A stretch of DNA of 64,000 nt, from NCBI GenBank assembly GCA_910578275.1, contig CAJTPR010000004.1, forward strand, positions 1 to 64,000, in the 5' to 3' direction. A program made the position numbers and the translations under genes. The DNA comes from an uncultured Bacteroidales bacterium (GTDB lineage: Bacteria; Bacteroidota; Bacteroidia; Bacteroidales; P3). The notes under the pieces are model-generated. The model did no database searches, had not been told where the DNA came from, and worked only from the letters and a program-made list of their open reading frames with translations. Below, piece after piece: positions 7,339-17,104 of this stretch. How positions within the stretch are numbered: position 1 is the first letter of the stretch; each line of letters starts with the position of its first letter.

Positions 7339-8394
7339 TCAGCAGCTTCTCAAGTCGATCACCTTTTGGGCGAGCGACAAGAAAGCCTCGCTTACGGGGC
7401 TTTTTTCGTTCAACACTTCCGGCTTTCCGGCATCGCCGCTCAATGCGGTTTCTTCCGTCATGGGAATCTGTTCCAATACAGGGTATCCCATCTGGGCGGC
7501 ATATTTTTCGAACGCGCCCTTGCCGAAGATGTAGTATTTCTTGTCCGGCATGTCGCCCGGCACGAAATAGGCCATGTTCTCGACCATGCCCAGCATGGGA
7601 ATCTTGACGGCCTGGAACATCTGTGCGGCACGCTTCACGTCGGCAATGGCCACTTGCTGCGGGCTGGAAACCATGACCACGCCGCTTACGGGCAATGTCT
7701 GCACGATGGTGAGGTGTATGTCGCCCGTTCCGGGAGGCAGATCCACGACCATGTAGTCTATCTCATCCCATTTGGTTTCGGTAAACAGTTGCTTGAGGGC
7801 ATTGGAAGCCATGGGACCGCGCCAAAGGAGACCTTTGTCGGCATCGACGAAGAAGCCTATGGAAATGATCTTGATACCGTATTTTTCCACGGGGAGCAAC
7901 AAGGTCTGTTCGCCTTGCTGGACGCCTTGCGGCTGGACGTTTTCCAATGCGAACATCGTGGGAATGGACGGTCCGTAGATGTCGGCGTCCACCAAGGCCG
8001 TTTTTTTCCCTTTTTTCGCCAAGGCGATGGCCAGGTTCGCGGCCACGGTCGATTTTCCCACGCCGCCTTTCCCGGAAGCCACCGCGATGATATGCTTCAC
8101 TTTTTCAAGTTGTCGCAGATTGTCGGCAGGTATCTCGCGTTTTTCGGACGTCAGGTTGATTTCCACCTTGTAGTCGGGCGAAATATATTGGGCGATGGCT
8201 TGCGTGCAGTTGTCGCTCAATACTTTCTTGAGCGGACAGGCCGGGGTGGTGAGTACCAGGTCGAACGCGATGGTCTTGCCCTTGATGGCGATATTGCGGA
8301 TCATGCCCAGGCTAACCAGGTCGGAACCCAGTTCGGGATCCATGACATGGCCCAAGGCCGCTTTCACATCGTCTATGCGGGGAGTATTTTCCAT
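7339..8394 (-). CDS. mrp: Mrp/ApbC-type Fe-S cluster carrier ATPase
   Basis: About 351 residues from the ATG at 8394, which partly clears the adk stop; an upstream TTG at 8403 would add three residues. Residues 7-80 form a MIP18/DUF59 domain with the conserved TTPACPLKK cysteine, and the rest is a ParA-like ATPase with the deviant Walker A SGKGGVGKST and the DLPPGTGD switch. I do not see a C-terminal CxxC pair. The family delivers iron-sulfur clusters to apo-proteins in the cytosol. It sits between adk and the NifU-like gene on the minus strand. Confidence 0.92.
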   Translation of the reverse strand: MENTPRIDDVKAALGHVMDPELGSDLVSLGMIRNIAIKGKTIAFDLVLTTPACPLKKVLSDNCTQAIAQYISPDYKVEINLTSEKREIPADNLRQLEKVKHIIAVASGKGGVGKSTVAANLAIALAKKGKKTALVDADIYGPSIPTMFALENVQPQGVQQGEQTLLLPVEKYGIKIISIGFFVDADKGLLWRGPMASNALKQLFTETKWDEIDYMVVDLPPGTGDIHLTIVQTLPVSGVVMVSSPQQVAIADVKRAAQMFQAVKIPMLGMVENMAYFVPGDMPDKKYYIFGKGAFEKYAAQMGYPVLEQIPMTEETALSGDAGKPEVLNEKSPVSEAFLSLAQKVIDLRSC

Positions 8395-8396
8395 AT

Positions 8397-8972
8397 TCAG
8401 CAAGTATGTTTTTCGATTTGCGATACCAGTCGGTTGAAAATCTGGTCGAGCGTACCGGTCCCGTCAACGGGGTAGTATCGGTTCCTTTCCATGAAATATG
8501 TCGCCACGGGCCATGTCTTTTCTTCGTATTCCTTGAGCCGTTCGATGATGACGGCTTCCTTGTCGTCGGCACGTCCCGAAACCTTTCCCCTGTTCAGGAG
8601 CCTTTCTATCAGTTCTTCCCGGGGAACTTCCAGTCCCAGCACGCCGAAGAACCTGGTGGTGAGTTCGTCCATAAGGCCTTCGAGCAATGCGGCCTGGCTG
8701 AGCGTGCGCGGAAAACCGTCGAAAAGGATACCGTTGGCATGCGGATTTTCCCGGATTGTCTTGCGGATGATACGCATGATCAGATCGTCGGACACGAAAT
8801 GGCCTTGGGAGGTTATCCGGTTGATTTCCTGTCCGAGTTCCGAGCCGGACGCGGTTTCCTTGCGCAGGATGTCGCCGGTGGAGATGTACAACAGTCCGTA
8901 CTTTTCCACAAGCCGTCCGCTTTGGGTTCCTTTTCCGGCTCCCGGAGGTCCGAAGATGGCGAGATTCAACAT
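8397..8972 (-). CDS. adk: Adenylate kinase
   Basis: A 191-residue short-type adenylate kinase that interconverts ATP, AMP and ADP. The P-loop GPPGAGKGT is at residues 8-16, STGDILR and GFPRT mark the AMP-binding region, and RADD lies in the short lid. The lid lacks the zinc-binding cysteines of long forms. The end is two bases from the mrp start, so the two are co-transcribed. Confidence 0.96.
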   Translation of the reverse strand: MLNLAIFGPPGAGKGTQSGRLVEKYGLLYISTGDILRKETASGSELGQEINRITSQGHFVSDDLIMRIIRKTIRENPHANGILFDGFPRTLSQAALLEGLMDELTTRFFGVLGLEVPREELIERLLNRGKVSGRADDKEAVIIERLKEYEEKTWPVATYFMERNRYYPVDGTGTLDQIFNRLVSQIEKHTC

Positions 8973-9050
8973 GGTCTGAAGTTTTTGACTTTTGGCCGGG
9001 TTCGCGGCCGGCCGATACCTTCAATTGAGGAAAAAGCCGGTTTTGACCGA

Positions 9051-9593
9051 CTATTCCACCAGGCTGTATATGTCGGGCAGATTACGTCCGAAACCGTCGT
9101 AATCGAAACCGTAGCCTACCACGAAGTCGTTGGGAATGGATTTGCCGATATACTGGACGGCATAGTCCTTGGTGAATTTGTCGGGCTTGAAGAACAAGCT
9201 GCAGATCGCCACGCTCGCGGGTTTCTTGTCCTTGAGCGTCTCGAGCATGTGCGCCATGGTCACGCCGGTGTCCACGATGTCCTCGATGATGATGACGTCT
9301 TCTCCCTCGATGCTTTCCTGTAATCCGATAAGGTCTTGTACCTTGTTGGTGCTTTGCGTTCCCTCGTAGGAACTCATCTTCACCAGCGAGATGCGGCAGG
9401 GCAACGTTATCTTCTTTACCAAGTCGGCCGCGAAGATGAACGCCCCGTTGAGCACGGGCAGCAAGATAGGGCTTTTGCCGGCATAATCCCGGTTGATCCT
9501 TTGCGCCAGGTCGTCGATGACGCGGGCCAGTTCCTGAGCCGGGAGATAAGGCTTGAATTCCTTGTCCTTGATCCGGATGATTCCTTTTTCCAT
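9051..9593 (-). CDS. hpt: Hypoxanthine phosphoribosyltransferase
   Basis: About 180 residues from the ATG at 9593. The PRPP-binding loop is EDIVDTGVTM, preceded by the family segments VLNGAFIFAADL and VKMSSYEG. It salvages hypoxanthine and guanine to IMP and GMP. The frame stays open to 9659 but the extra residues overlap a good promoter box (TATCTTTG on the minus strand at 9626-9633), so the shorter start was chosen. A 78-base gap separates it from adk. Confidence 0.93.
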   Translation of the reverse strand: MEKGIIRIKDKEFKPYLPAQELARVIDDLAQRINRDYAGKSPILLPVLNGAFIFAADLVKKITLPCRISLVKMSSYEGTQSTNKVQDLIGLQESIEGEDVIIIEDIVDTGVTMAHMLETLKDKKPASVAICSLFFKPDKFTKDYAVQYIGKSIPNDFVVGYGFDYDGFGRNLPDIYSLVE

Positions 9594-9625
9594 GGCAACG
9601 GTGTATTGCTTGGTTTTTCCAGTGT

Positions 9626-9659
9626 CAAAGATAATTCTTTTTCGGCGCACTGCGAACAA
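9626..9659 (-). promoter_or_regulatory. Bacteroidota-type promoter of hpt
   Basis: On the minus strand an exact TAnnTTTG box (TATCTTTG) covers 9633-9626, with TTG at 9659-9657 and a 23-base spacer. It lies about 33 bases upstream of the chosen hpt start. The spacing is at the long end of the usual range. Confidence 0.5.
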
Positions 9660-9666
9660 TCGCCCC

Positions 9667-10296
9667 TTATTTCCTGTATCCGACGGGATGGTTGAGGACG
9701 GGCTGTTGTCCGGCCGTCAGGCCGAGCGCCTTGTGGAGGCCTTCCTTGTCCATCGTGCCGCGCGCCACGGTAGCCATGCCGTTGCCGGCACAGAAAAGGT
9801 ATATGTTCTGGGAAACGTAGCCGGCATCCGTCATCGTCCAGTTCCGTTCGGGCGGAAAGGCCGAGAAGTCGCCCACGATGACCAACGTGACCGGAGCGGT
9901 GGCTGAAAATTCCTGACGGGAAGCGGCCACCTTGCGGAAGTCGCCCTTGGCCACGGGAACGAGCTCGTTCCGGAACGCGTCATAGCGGTAGGCGCCTTCG
10001 GCATCGAGCAGGTAGAGACAGATTTCTTGTTTGTTTTGCACGGTGGGAGCGGTGAAACGCTTTTCCTCGACGCGGTTCAGGCCGTTGGCTGCCCAAAGCA
10101 GGTCGGACAAGTCCTGTAACGAGAGCTCCTTGGTGTCGTATTCGCGTATGGAGGCGCGGGATGCGAAGGCTTCCATGAGGTCGCCGCCGCGCCGGGCGGT
10201 AGGGGCGAGCAGTTTTATGGTTTTGAGTTCCTGCGCGTTGCAGGAGGTAAAAAGTGCGAAAGCCAACAAAGTGGCCATGAAAGCGGTCTTTTTCAT
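9667..10296 (-). CDS. Nitroreductase-family (SagB/ThcOx-like) lipoprotein
   Basis: About 209 residues from the ATG at 10296. The first 19 residues form a signal sequence ending in LFTSC, a plausible lipobox, so this is an exported nitroreductase-like protein. The fold signatures RASIREYDTK, LLWAANG and the late GNGMATVARG match FMN-dependent nitroreductases of the SagB/ThcOx subtype. The substrate is unknown. Exported flavin enzymes of this kind are common in Bacteroidota. It lies 73 bases upstream of hpt and divergently from the pyrophosphatase gene. Confidence 0.85.
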   Translation of the reverse strand: MKKTAFMATLLAFALFTSCNAQELKTIKLLAPTARRGGDLMEAFASRASIREYDTKELSLQDLSDLLWAANGLNRVEEKRFTAPTVQNKQEICLYLLDAEGAYRYDAFRNELVPVAKGDFRKVAASRQEFSATAPVTLVIVGDFSAFPPERNWTMTDAGYVSQNIYLFCAGNGMATVARGTMDKEGLHKALGLTAGQQPVLNHPVGYRK

Positions 10297-10380
10297 TTTT
10301 TCGTCGGATTTTTTGTGGAACGGCAAAACTAAGATTTTTTGCTAACTTTACCCGTTTGTACGAACAAAAACGCTTTCCTG

Positions 10381-12024
10381 ATGAACAAGCAGCGTCCCAT
10401 TTACGCCATCGGGCACCGCAATCCCGACACCGACTCCGTTTGCGCCGCCATTTCCTACGCGCACCTGAAGACCGAGTCGGGATGGAACGTCGTTCCGGCA
10501 AGGACGGGTCCTATCAACAAGGAAACCGCCTTCGCCCTCAAATATTTCAATGCGGAGCCTCCCGTGCTCCTCGCCGACGTCTATCCCCGCATATCCGACG
10601 TGTTGACCGACGGCGTGCTGACGATCAACGAACGGCAGAACTTGCGCGAACTGGCGCAAATCCTGCGCAAGGACGGCGTGAAGTCGATTCCTGTTGTCGA
10701 TGAGCGGAACGACCTGGTGGGCATGGTCTCGGTAGGCGACATGGCCAAGCGTTACTTTGAAGACCTTGGCATGCAGAGTTTTTCGAATATAAGGGTATCA
10801 CTCAATGAAATAGCGCATATCGTCGATGCCGGGACGGTGGTGGACGGAGACTTGGAGGGAATCGTGTCGGGCGAGGTCCGCATCGCCGCCGGAAGCCTGC
10901 AGACGGTACGCGGCAGCGTGCGGCCGGGAGACATCGTGTTGGTGGGAGACCGCATTCCCGAGATATTGATTTCATGCATCGACAACGGCGCAGCCTGCCT
11001 GCTGGTCACCGGCGGCAGCATCGTGCATCCGGAGGTGGTCGCCGCCGCGCGGGAGAAACGTGTGGTGGTATTGTCTTCGCCGCACGACACTTATATCTGC
11101 GCCCGCCTGATCAACCAGTGCGTTCCCGTTTCCTCGGTCATGCAGACCGACGTGGTGCGCTTCAAGCCCACCGACATGCTCAGCGAAATCAAGGACGTGA
11201 TGGAGAAGCACAAGCACGCCCTGTATCCCGTGGTGGAAAACAACAAACTGGTGGGGACGGTGAGCACCGAATCGGTCATGCTGCCCGAAAAGACGAAGCT
11301 TATCCTGGTGGACCACAACGAACGGAGCCAGGCGGTGGAGGGCGTGGAACAGGCGCGGATATTGGAAATCATAGACCATCACCGGCTGGGTGGCATACAG
11401 ACCGACGAGCCCATCTTCACCCGCCAGGATCCGGTGGGGTGCACCTGCACCATCGTGGCCGACATGCACCTGCACCGCCAGGTGGCCATCCCGCCCAAGA
11501 TAGCGGGCCTGATGCTTTCGGCCATCTTGTCCGACACGGTGCTTTTCAAGTCGCCCACCTGCACCGCGCACGACAAGGAGATGGCATGCTACCTTTCCAA
11601 GATAGCGGGCGTGGACGTGCAGGAATACGGCATGGAACTGCTCAAGGCCGGTTCGGACATCAGCAACATGACGCCTGCCGAGATGGCCAAGAACGACATG
11701 AAGGAATTCCTTATCGGTCGTTACCGTATCAGCATCAGCCAATGTTCGGTGCTGGAAAGGCGGCAGGTGACCGAACGCAAGGCCGGGATATTGGAAGCCT
11801 TGGACGAAATGCGCCGCAAGCAAGGTTTCGACCTTTCGATCATCATGATCACGAACGTGTTGGAAGAAGCCTCCGTATTGCTGTTCACCGGAGAGCCCGT
11901 CGCGTTGATAGGCGAGGCCTTCCATCTGGACGCGTCGCGGAACATGGTCCTGCTGCCGGGGGTCATGTCGCGCAAGAAACAGGTGGTGCCGCCGCTTTCG
12001 GAAGTTGCCGGCTTATTGTCATAG
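10381..12024 (+). CDS. CBS/DRTGG-regulated manganese-dependent inorganic pyrophosphatase (family II)
   Basis: About 547 residues from the ATG at 10381; an ORF-extending upstream start at 10339 lies in the divergent promoter region and is unlikely. The N-terminal DHH catalytic domain begins GHRNPDTDSVC, is interrupted by CBS domain 1 (about 70-130), a DRTGG domain (about 140-250) and CBS domain 2 (about 255-310), then resumes with LVDHN and IIDHHRLGG and ends in a DHHA2 domain with SRKKQVVPPL. It hydrolyses pyrophosphate. In studied relatives the CBS/DRTGG insert makes activity respond to AMP, ADP and diadenosine polyphosphates. The next gene starts 12 bases on. Confidence 0.92.
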   Translation: MNKQRPIYAIGHRNPDTDSVCAAISYAHLKTESGWNVVPARTGPINKETAFALKYFNAEPPVLLADVYPRISDVLTDGVLTINERQNLRELAQILRKDGVKSIPVVDERNDLVGMVSVGDMAKRYFEDLGMQSFSNIRVSLNEIAHIVDAGTVVDGDLEGIVSGEVRIAAGSLQTVRGSVRPGDIVLVGDRIPEILISCIDNGAACLLVTGGSIVHPEVVAAAREKRVVVLSSPHDTYICARLINQCVPVSSVMQTDVVRFKPTDMLSEIKDVMEKHKHALYPVVENNKLVGTVSTESVMLPEKTKLILVDHNERSQAVEGVEQARILEIIDHHRLGGIQTDEPIFTRQDPVGCTCTIVADMHLHRQVAIPPKIAGLMLSAILSDTVLFKSPTCTAHDKEMACYLSKIAGVDVQEYGMELLKAGSDISNMTPAEMAKNDMKEFLIGRYRISISQCSVLERRQVTERKAGILEALDEMRRKQGFDLSIIMITNVLEEASVLLFTGEPVALIGEAFHLDASRNMVLLPGVMSRKKQVVPPLSEVAGLLS

Positions 12025-12036
12025 GATAAGGCGGAA

Positions 12037-12984
12037 ATGAGCGGAAACAAGGCGAAAGGCTATCTGTTGGGCGCGGCGGCGGCCGCCACTTACGGCATGA
12101 ATCCGTTGTTCGCCTTGCCTTTGTACAAGGCAGGGATGGATCCCGATTCGGTGCTGTTTTGCCGTTACGTGTTCGCCGTGCCGGTCATAGGTCTGATGAT
12201 CAAGCTCAGGGGGCGCGATTTCAGGCTGGAAAAGCGTGGCATCCTGCCGTTGTTTTTCATGGGTTTCCTGTTGGCCGTATCGTCCATCGGCCTGTTCTAC
12301 AGTTACCGGTACATGGACGCGGGTATCGCCTCCACCTTGCTTTTCGTCTATCCCGTCATGGTGGCCTTGATCATGGCCGCCGTCTTCAGGGAGAAGATGG
12401 GCGTCATGACGATTTTCTGCATCCTGCTTGCCGTTTTCGGGGTGGGGCTGTTGTGCCGGAGCGGGGACGGAGCCGTCTTGAGCTGGACGGGAATAGGGCT
12501 GGTCATGCTTTCTTCGGTTTCGTACGCCGTCTATATCGTGAGCGTCAACCGTATAAGACGCCTCAAGGAGATGCCCACGGTGAAGATGACTTTCTACGTG
12601 CTGGCGTTCAGCAGCTTGTTGCTCTTTACCCGCGTGGGATTCGGCCAAGGTCTCGTCTTTCCGCAAGGCGCTTTCCAGTGGGGCAGCCTCGTATGCCTGT
12701 CGCTTTTGCCTACGGTGGTTTCGTTTTTGGCCACCACGCAAGCCATTCATTACATCGGTCCTACGCCGACCGCCATCCTGGGCGCCTTGGAACCGGTGAC
12801 GGCGGTGTTTTTCGGCGTATTGCTGTTCGACGAAAGCCTGACGCCGCGCTTGTTCCTGGGCATCGTGCTGATCATAACGGCGGTAAGCCTGATCGTGGCC
12901 GAGGGGAACATTACCGCCTACATGGTACGTTTCCGCAAATTGTTCCCGAAACTGCCCGTGAGGAAAAAACTTTTTGGAAAATAG
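12037..12984 (+). CDS. EamA-family (DMT superfamily) transporter
   Basis: A 315-residue protein with about ten hydrophobic helices in two EamA repeats of five. The second repeat carries LGALEPVTAVFFGVLLFDE, a hallmark of the family. Substrates of this family range from amino acids to other metabolites; none can be assigned here. It is likely co-transcribed with the pyrophosphatase gene. Its last codons contain the -33 element of the rpmE2 promoter. Confidence 0.88.
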   Translation: MSGNKAKGYLLGAAAAATYGMNPLFALPLYKAGMDPDSVLFCRYVFAVPVIGLMIKLRGRDFRLEKRGILPLFFMGFLLAVSSIGLFYSYRYMDAGIASTLLFVYPVMVALIMAAVFREKMGVMTIFCILLAVFGVGLLCRSGDGAVLSWTGIGLVMLSSVSYAVYIVSVNRIRRLKEMPTVKMTFYVLAFSSLLLFTRVGFGQGLVFPQGAFQWGSLVCLSLLPTVVSFLATTQAIHYIGPTPTAILGALEPVTAVFFGVLLFDESLTPRLFLGIVLIITAVSLIVAEGNITAYMVRFRKLFPKLPVRKKLFGK

Positions 12985-13004
12985 GAAACATTGTGCTACT
13001 TTTG
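12974..13004 (+). promoter_or_regulatory. Promoter of rpmE2
   Basis: TTG at 12974-12976, a 20-base spacer, then TACTTTTG at 12997-13004 exactly fit the Bacteroidota -33 / -7 promoter pattern. Transcription would start near 13011, about 17 bases before the L31 start codon. Confidence 0.65.
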
Positions 13005-13027
13005 CGCCTCAAAATTGTGCTTGAACC

Positions 13028-13306
13028 ATGAAGAAAGACATTCACCCTAAAGATTATCGTTTGGTTGTATTTAAGGATATGTCGAACGACTACGCTTTTT
13101 TAAGCAAATCGACCATTCAAACGAAAGATACCATCAAGTGGGAAGACGGCAACGAATATCCCCTTGTCAAGTTGGAAATCTCCAGCGCCTCCCACCCGTA
13201 CTTCACCGGCAAGGTGAAACTGGTCGATACCGCCGGTCGCGTGGACAAATTCATGAGCAAATATCAGAAGCAGCTTGAAAAGAAAAAGGCTGCGGCGGGC
13301 AAGTGA
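13028..13306 (+). CDS. rpmE2: 50S ribosomal protein L31, type B
   Basis: A 92-residue L31 of the zinc-free type, beginning MKKDIHPKDYR and lacking the cysteine pairs of type A L31. The segment SSASHPYFTGK is the family signature and the lysine/alanine-rich tail is usual in this phylum. It has its own promoter and a terminator downstream, so it is probably monocistronic. Confidence 0.96.
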   Translation: MKKDIHPKDYRLVVFKDMSNDYAFLSKSTIQTKDTIKWEDGNEYPLVKLEISSASHPYFTGKVKLVDTAGRVDKFMSKYQKQLEKKKAAAGK

Positions 13307-13333
13307 TCCTTGCTGTCAGTTTGAACTTTTTAT

Positions 13334-13369
13334 CGAAAGCGGAGGCGTAGGAACTTCCGCTTTCGTTGT
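13334..13369 (+). terminator. Terminator after rpmE2
   Basis: CGAAAGCGGA (13334-13343) pairs with TCCGCTTTCG (13356-13365) around a 12-base loop, followed by only a short T-rich tail. It lies 28 bases after the L31 stop. Confidence 0.6.
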
Positions 13370-13396
13370 ATATGGCGATTTTATTTTCGATCAGTT

Positions 13397-14596
13397 ATGA
13401 ATTATCTGCTTTGCGATGAACCGGAAGCCAGGCTGCATTTGCTGCCTTTGACATTTACCCGTCCCGTGGCCCTGTTGCGGATGGGCATAGACACCTTGCG
13501 CGAGAAATGGCAGGCCTTTTTGGGCGAGGACGGCGGCTTCTTGACCGAACCCTACCTTCGGAAACGTTTCGGCGCACGGCTGGAAGAAACGAACTTGCTC
13601 GTAAACGCCTCGTTCGTGGCGGACGAACGTTTGGCCGAAGCGATAAGGGAACTGCCCCGCAACGGCATATTGATCAAGGACGGGCGATGGATAGCCTTTC
13701 ATGCCGGTAGGGAGGAAGCGGAGACGACGGATTTCAAAAACTGCCTTTCTGGCAGGGAACCGCGGGAGTATCCTGGCGAATGCCTGCAAATAAGGCACCC
13801 ATGGGACATATTCACATTCAATGGCAGGCAAATTGGAGAAGACCTGCGACGGATTGCCCTGAACCGACGGAGCGCCGAATGGAAAGGCGAGGGTACTTGC
13901 CAATGGGGCGACTATCCGGTCTTCGCCGAGGAAGGGGCGCAGGCGCTCCATGCGATGATCGACACCACGCAAGGACCGGTCTATCTGGGCAAGGACGTGC
14001 GGATCATGCCGGGCAGTTATGTGCAAGGCCCTTTTGCCTTGTGCGAGGGAAGCCTGGTCAAGGTAGGAGCCAAGATATACGGAGGATGTACGTTCGGTCC
14101 GTACTGCAAGGTGGCGGGCGAGGTGGAATGTACCGTCATGACCGGATATGACAACAAGGCCCACGACGGTTTCCTGGGCGACGCGGTGTTGGGCGAATGG
14201 TGCAACCTGGGGGCGGGAACGAACTGCTCGAACCTGAAGAACGACTATTCGCCGGTGCGGGTATGGAGTTATGCCGAGGAAAGGTTCGTGAAGACGGGTT
14301 TGCAGTTTTGCGGCCTTTTCATGGGCGACCATTCCAAAAGCGCCATCGGCACGCTGTTCAATACCGGCACGGTGGTAGGCGTGGGATGCAACGTTTTCGG
14401 GGCGGGATTCCCGAAAAACTTCATTCCCTCCTTCACATGGGGCAGGGAGACATACCGCGTGGAACGGGCCATCGATACGGCCAAGGTCGTATATGCCCGT
14501 CGAGGCAAGACGTTTACCGACGCCGACGCCGAGGTCTTGCACGAGGTTTACCTGCGCACCATCGGCAACAGGGAAAAAGATCAAAAGGAAGTTTAA
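13397..14596 (+). CDS. GlmU-like sugar nucleotidyltransferase/acetyltransferase
   Basis: A 399-residue protein of the alternative GlmU family found in Bacteroidota. The N-terminal part has LLPLTFTRPVALLRMG, typical of this divergent nucleotidyltransferase. The C-terminal half is a left-handed beta-helix of hexapeptide repeats containing GAKIYGGCTFGPYCKV and NLGAGTNCSNLKNDY. It probably makes UDP-N-acetylglucosamine, feeding peptidoglycan and surface glycans, but the exact activity is taken from the family. Lon starts 28 bases downstream. Confidence 0.85.
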   Translation: MNYLLCDEPEARLHLLPLTFTRPVALLRMGIDTLREKWQAFLGEDGGFLTEPYLRKRFGARLEETNLLVNASFVADERLAEAIRELPRNGILIKDGRWIAFHAGREEAETTDFKNCLSGREPREYPGECLQIRHPWDIFTFNGRQIGEDLRRIALNRRSAEWKGEGTCQWGDYPVFAEEGAQALHAMIDTTQGPVYLGKDVRIMPGSYVQGPFALCEGSLVKVGAKIYGGCTFGPYCKVAGEVECTVMTGYDNKAHDGFLGDAVLGEWCNLGAGTNCSNLKNDYSPVRVWSYAEERFVKTGLQFCGLFMGDHSKSAIGTLFNTGTVVGVGCNVFGAGFPKNFIPSFTWGRETYRVERAIDTAKVVYARRGKTFTDADAEVLHEVYLRTIGNREKDQKEV

Positions 14597-14624
14597 CGGC
14601 CGTTCAAGGCACAACACACGCCAT

Positions 14625-17057
14625 ATGGCAAAGAAAGACAAGAAAAGCAAGTCCGTGATGCCCGACGTGCCTTCCGCCGGAGCGGAAGAACCCACGTTCA
14701 TACAAATCATAAGCAAGGAAGACGAGAAACTGTTGCACGATACCAAGGTTCCGTCGGTTCTTCCCGTCTTGCCATTGCGCAACAATGTGCTCTTTCCGGG
14801 GGAAATCATACCTATAACCTTGGGACGTCGCAAGTCGATAGACCTTGTGAAGGAAGCTTACGACAACCGTCGGCCGTTCGGAACGGTAGCCCAGAAGTCG
14901 CGCGACGACGAGGAACCCGCTCCCGAGGGCTTGTACGAGACGGGCACCATGGCGCGGGTGATCCGCATACTGAAGATGCCCGACGGTTCGCTTTCGGCCT
15001 TGATTCAAGGGATACGGCGCATCCGTACCGTGGAATACAAGAAAAACGACGCTTACCTGACGGCCAAGGTGAAGTCTTACGACGAGAAGGAATGCCCTGT
15101 CAAGGAATTGAAGCGGGTACTGGAACTGGTGCGCGAGTCGTTCATGGCCTTTGCCCGCCTTACGCCCCAGACCAAACAGGAGGCCATGTTCACGTTGCAG
15201 AACATAGACAGTCCCGACGTGTTGGTGGCTTTCGTGGCCGACACGATCAACATATCCACGCCGGAAAAGCAGGTACTTCTCGAAAAGGCAGACTTGGTGG
15301 AACGCGCTTCGGCGCTTCTGAGCCATATCGAGACCAAGCGGCAGAACCTGGAATGGAAGCGCCAGATAGAAGGCAAGGTGGAAGCCGACATCGTCAAGCA
15401 GCAAAAAGAATATTTCCTTACCCAGCAGCTGAAGACCATACAGGACGAGTTGGGCGGTTCTTCCGAGCAGGAACTGAAAGACATCGTCGAATCGGGCAAG
15501 AAAAAGAAATGGAAGGAAGAGGTAAGGGAACATTTCGAGAAGGAAGTGGCCAAGACACGGCATATCCAGAGCATGAGCCCTGAATATTCGGTACAAATCA
15601 ACTATTTGAGCACGCTCGTGAATTTGCCTTGGGATGAATGCACGGTCGACAACTACGATGTCCGGAATGCGCGTAAGGTGCTGGACAAAGACCATTTCGG
15701 CCTTGAAAAGGTGAAAGAGCGCATTCTTTCGTATCTGGCCGTGCTCAAGTTGCGGGGCGACATGAAAGCGCCCATACTATGCCTCGTAGGCCCCCCGGGC
15801 GTGGGAAAGACCTCCTTGGGCAAGTCGATCGCCGCGGCCATGGGACGAAAATACGTGCGCATGTCGCTGGGGGGACTGCATGACGAGGCGGAGGTCCGCG
15901 GCCATCGCAAGACCTATGTGGGCGCGATGCCGGGACGTGTCATCCAAGGAATAAGGAAAGCCAAGTCGTCGAATCCCGTGTTCATGCTCGACGAGGTGGA
16001 CAAGCTTTCGGGCATGACGCACAACGGTGATCCTTCGGCCGCGCTCCTGGAACTGCTCGACCCGGAACAGAACAGTTCCTTTCACGATAATTTCCTGGAA
16101 GTGGACTACGACCTTTCGAAAGTCTTGTTCATCGCCACCGCCAATACGCTTTCTACGATACATCCGGCCTTGCTCGACCGTATGGAAATCATAGAAGTGC
16201 CCAGTTACGTGCTGGAGGAAAAGGTGGAGATAGCCCGCCGGCACTTGGTGCCCAAGCAATTGGCCGAACATGGCATGAAGGCGAAAGACATGCTCTTTCC
16301 CGAGGCGATGATCCGTTACGTGATCGGGGAGTACACGCGGGAGGCGGGCGTAAGGCAACTGGAGAAATGTATCGCCGCCTTGATACGCGAGCGGGCGAAG
16401 AACATCGTTTCGGCCGATTCCGGAAAAAAGGAGAATGGTAAAAAGCCGGGCAAGGCGTTCATAAGGGAAGCCTTGGGCGTACCTTCGTTCACCGAACCGG
16501 AAAAGTTGCCGGAGGATACGGTGGGCGTGGCTACCGGCCTTGCCTGGACCAGTGCGGGCGGGGACGTGCTTTTCATCGAGGCCGCCGTGGCGCCGGGCAA
16601 GGGCGAATTGCATGTCACCGGCAACCTGGGCACGGTCATGCAGGAATCGGCTTCGGTGGCGATGGCTTATATCAAGTCGCATTCCAAGATGCTGGGTATC
16701 GACGAAAAGGTATTGGAAAAAAACGACATTCATATCCATGTGCCGGAGGGTGCCACGCCCAAGGACGGACCTTCGGCGGGAATCACGCTCTTTACCGCCA
16801 TGGTCTCGGCGCTGAAAGGCAGAAAGGCGAGGTGCTCGGTGGCGATGACGGGCGAAATCACCTTGCGCGGCCAGGTGTTGCCGGTGGGCGGCGTGCGCGA
16901 AAAACTACTGGCAGCCAAGCGGGCGGGTATCACGCGGATTGTCCTTTGCAAGGAAAACCGGCCCCAGGTGGAAGAAATCCCCGCACTTTACAAGCAAGGA
17001 TTGGACATAACCTATATAGGTCAGGCTCAGGAAGTTTTGAAAGAAACCCTTTCCTAA
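14625..17057 (+). CDS. lon: ATP-dependent protease Lon
   Basis: About 810 residues from the ATG at 14625; the open frame reaches back into glmU-like codons, but MAKKDKKSKS is the natural start. Domains in order are an N-terminal substrate-binding domain with VLPLRNNVLFPGE, a coiled-coil region, the AAA+ module with GPPGVGKTS and the MLDEVDK Walker B, and the protease domain with the catalytic serine in KDGPSAG and the lysine in GGVREKLLAAKRAG. It degrades damaged and regulatory cytoplasmic proteins. All key residues are present. Confidence 0.97.
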   Translation: MAKKDKKSKSVMPDVPSAGAEEPTFIQIISKEDEKLLHDTKVPSVLPVLPLRNNVLFPGEIIPITLGRRKSIDLVKEAYDNRRPFGTVAQKSRDDEEPAPEGLYETGTMARVIRILKMPDGSLSALIQGIRRIRTVEYKKNDAYLTAKVKSYDEKECPVKELKRVLELVRESFMAFARLTPQTKQEAMFTLQNIDSPDVLVAFVADTINISTPEKQVLLEKADLVERASALLSHIETKRQNLEWKRQIEGKVEADIVKQQKEYFLTQQLKTIQDELGGSSEQELKDIVESGKKKKWKEEVREHFEKEVAKTRHIQSMSPEYSVQINYLSTLVNLPWDECTVDNYDVRNARKVLDKDHFGLEKVKERILSYLAVLKLRGDMKAPILCLVGPPGVGKTSLGKSIAAAMGRKYVRMSLGGLHDEAEVRGHRKTYVGAMPGRVIQGIRKAKSSNPVFMLDEVDKLSGMTHNGDPSAALLELLDPEQNSSFHDNFLEVDYDLSKVLFIATANTLSTIHPALLDRMEIIEVPSYVLEEKVEIARRHLVPKQLAEHGMKAKDMLFPEAMIRYVIGEYTREAGVRQLEKCIAALIRERAKNIVSADSGKKENGKKPGKAFIREALGVPSFTEPEKLPEDTVGVATGLAWTSAGGDVLFIEAAVAPGKGELHVTGNLGTVMQESASVAMAYIKSHSKMLGIDEKVLEKNDIHIHVPEGATPKDGPSAGITLFTAMVSALKGRKARCSVAMTGEITLRGQVLPVGGVREKLLAAKRAGITRIVLCKENRPQVEEIPALYKQGLDITYIGQAQEVLKETLS

Positions 17058-17104
17058 GTGACGGGAGCGGGTGCAAGAAAATAAAAAAAATGTCGCGGCG
17101 GCTT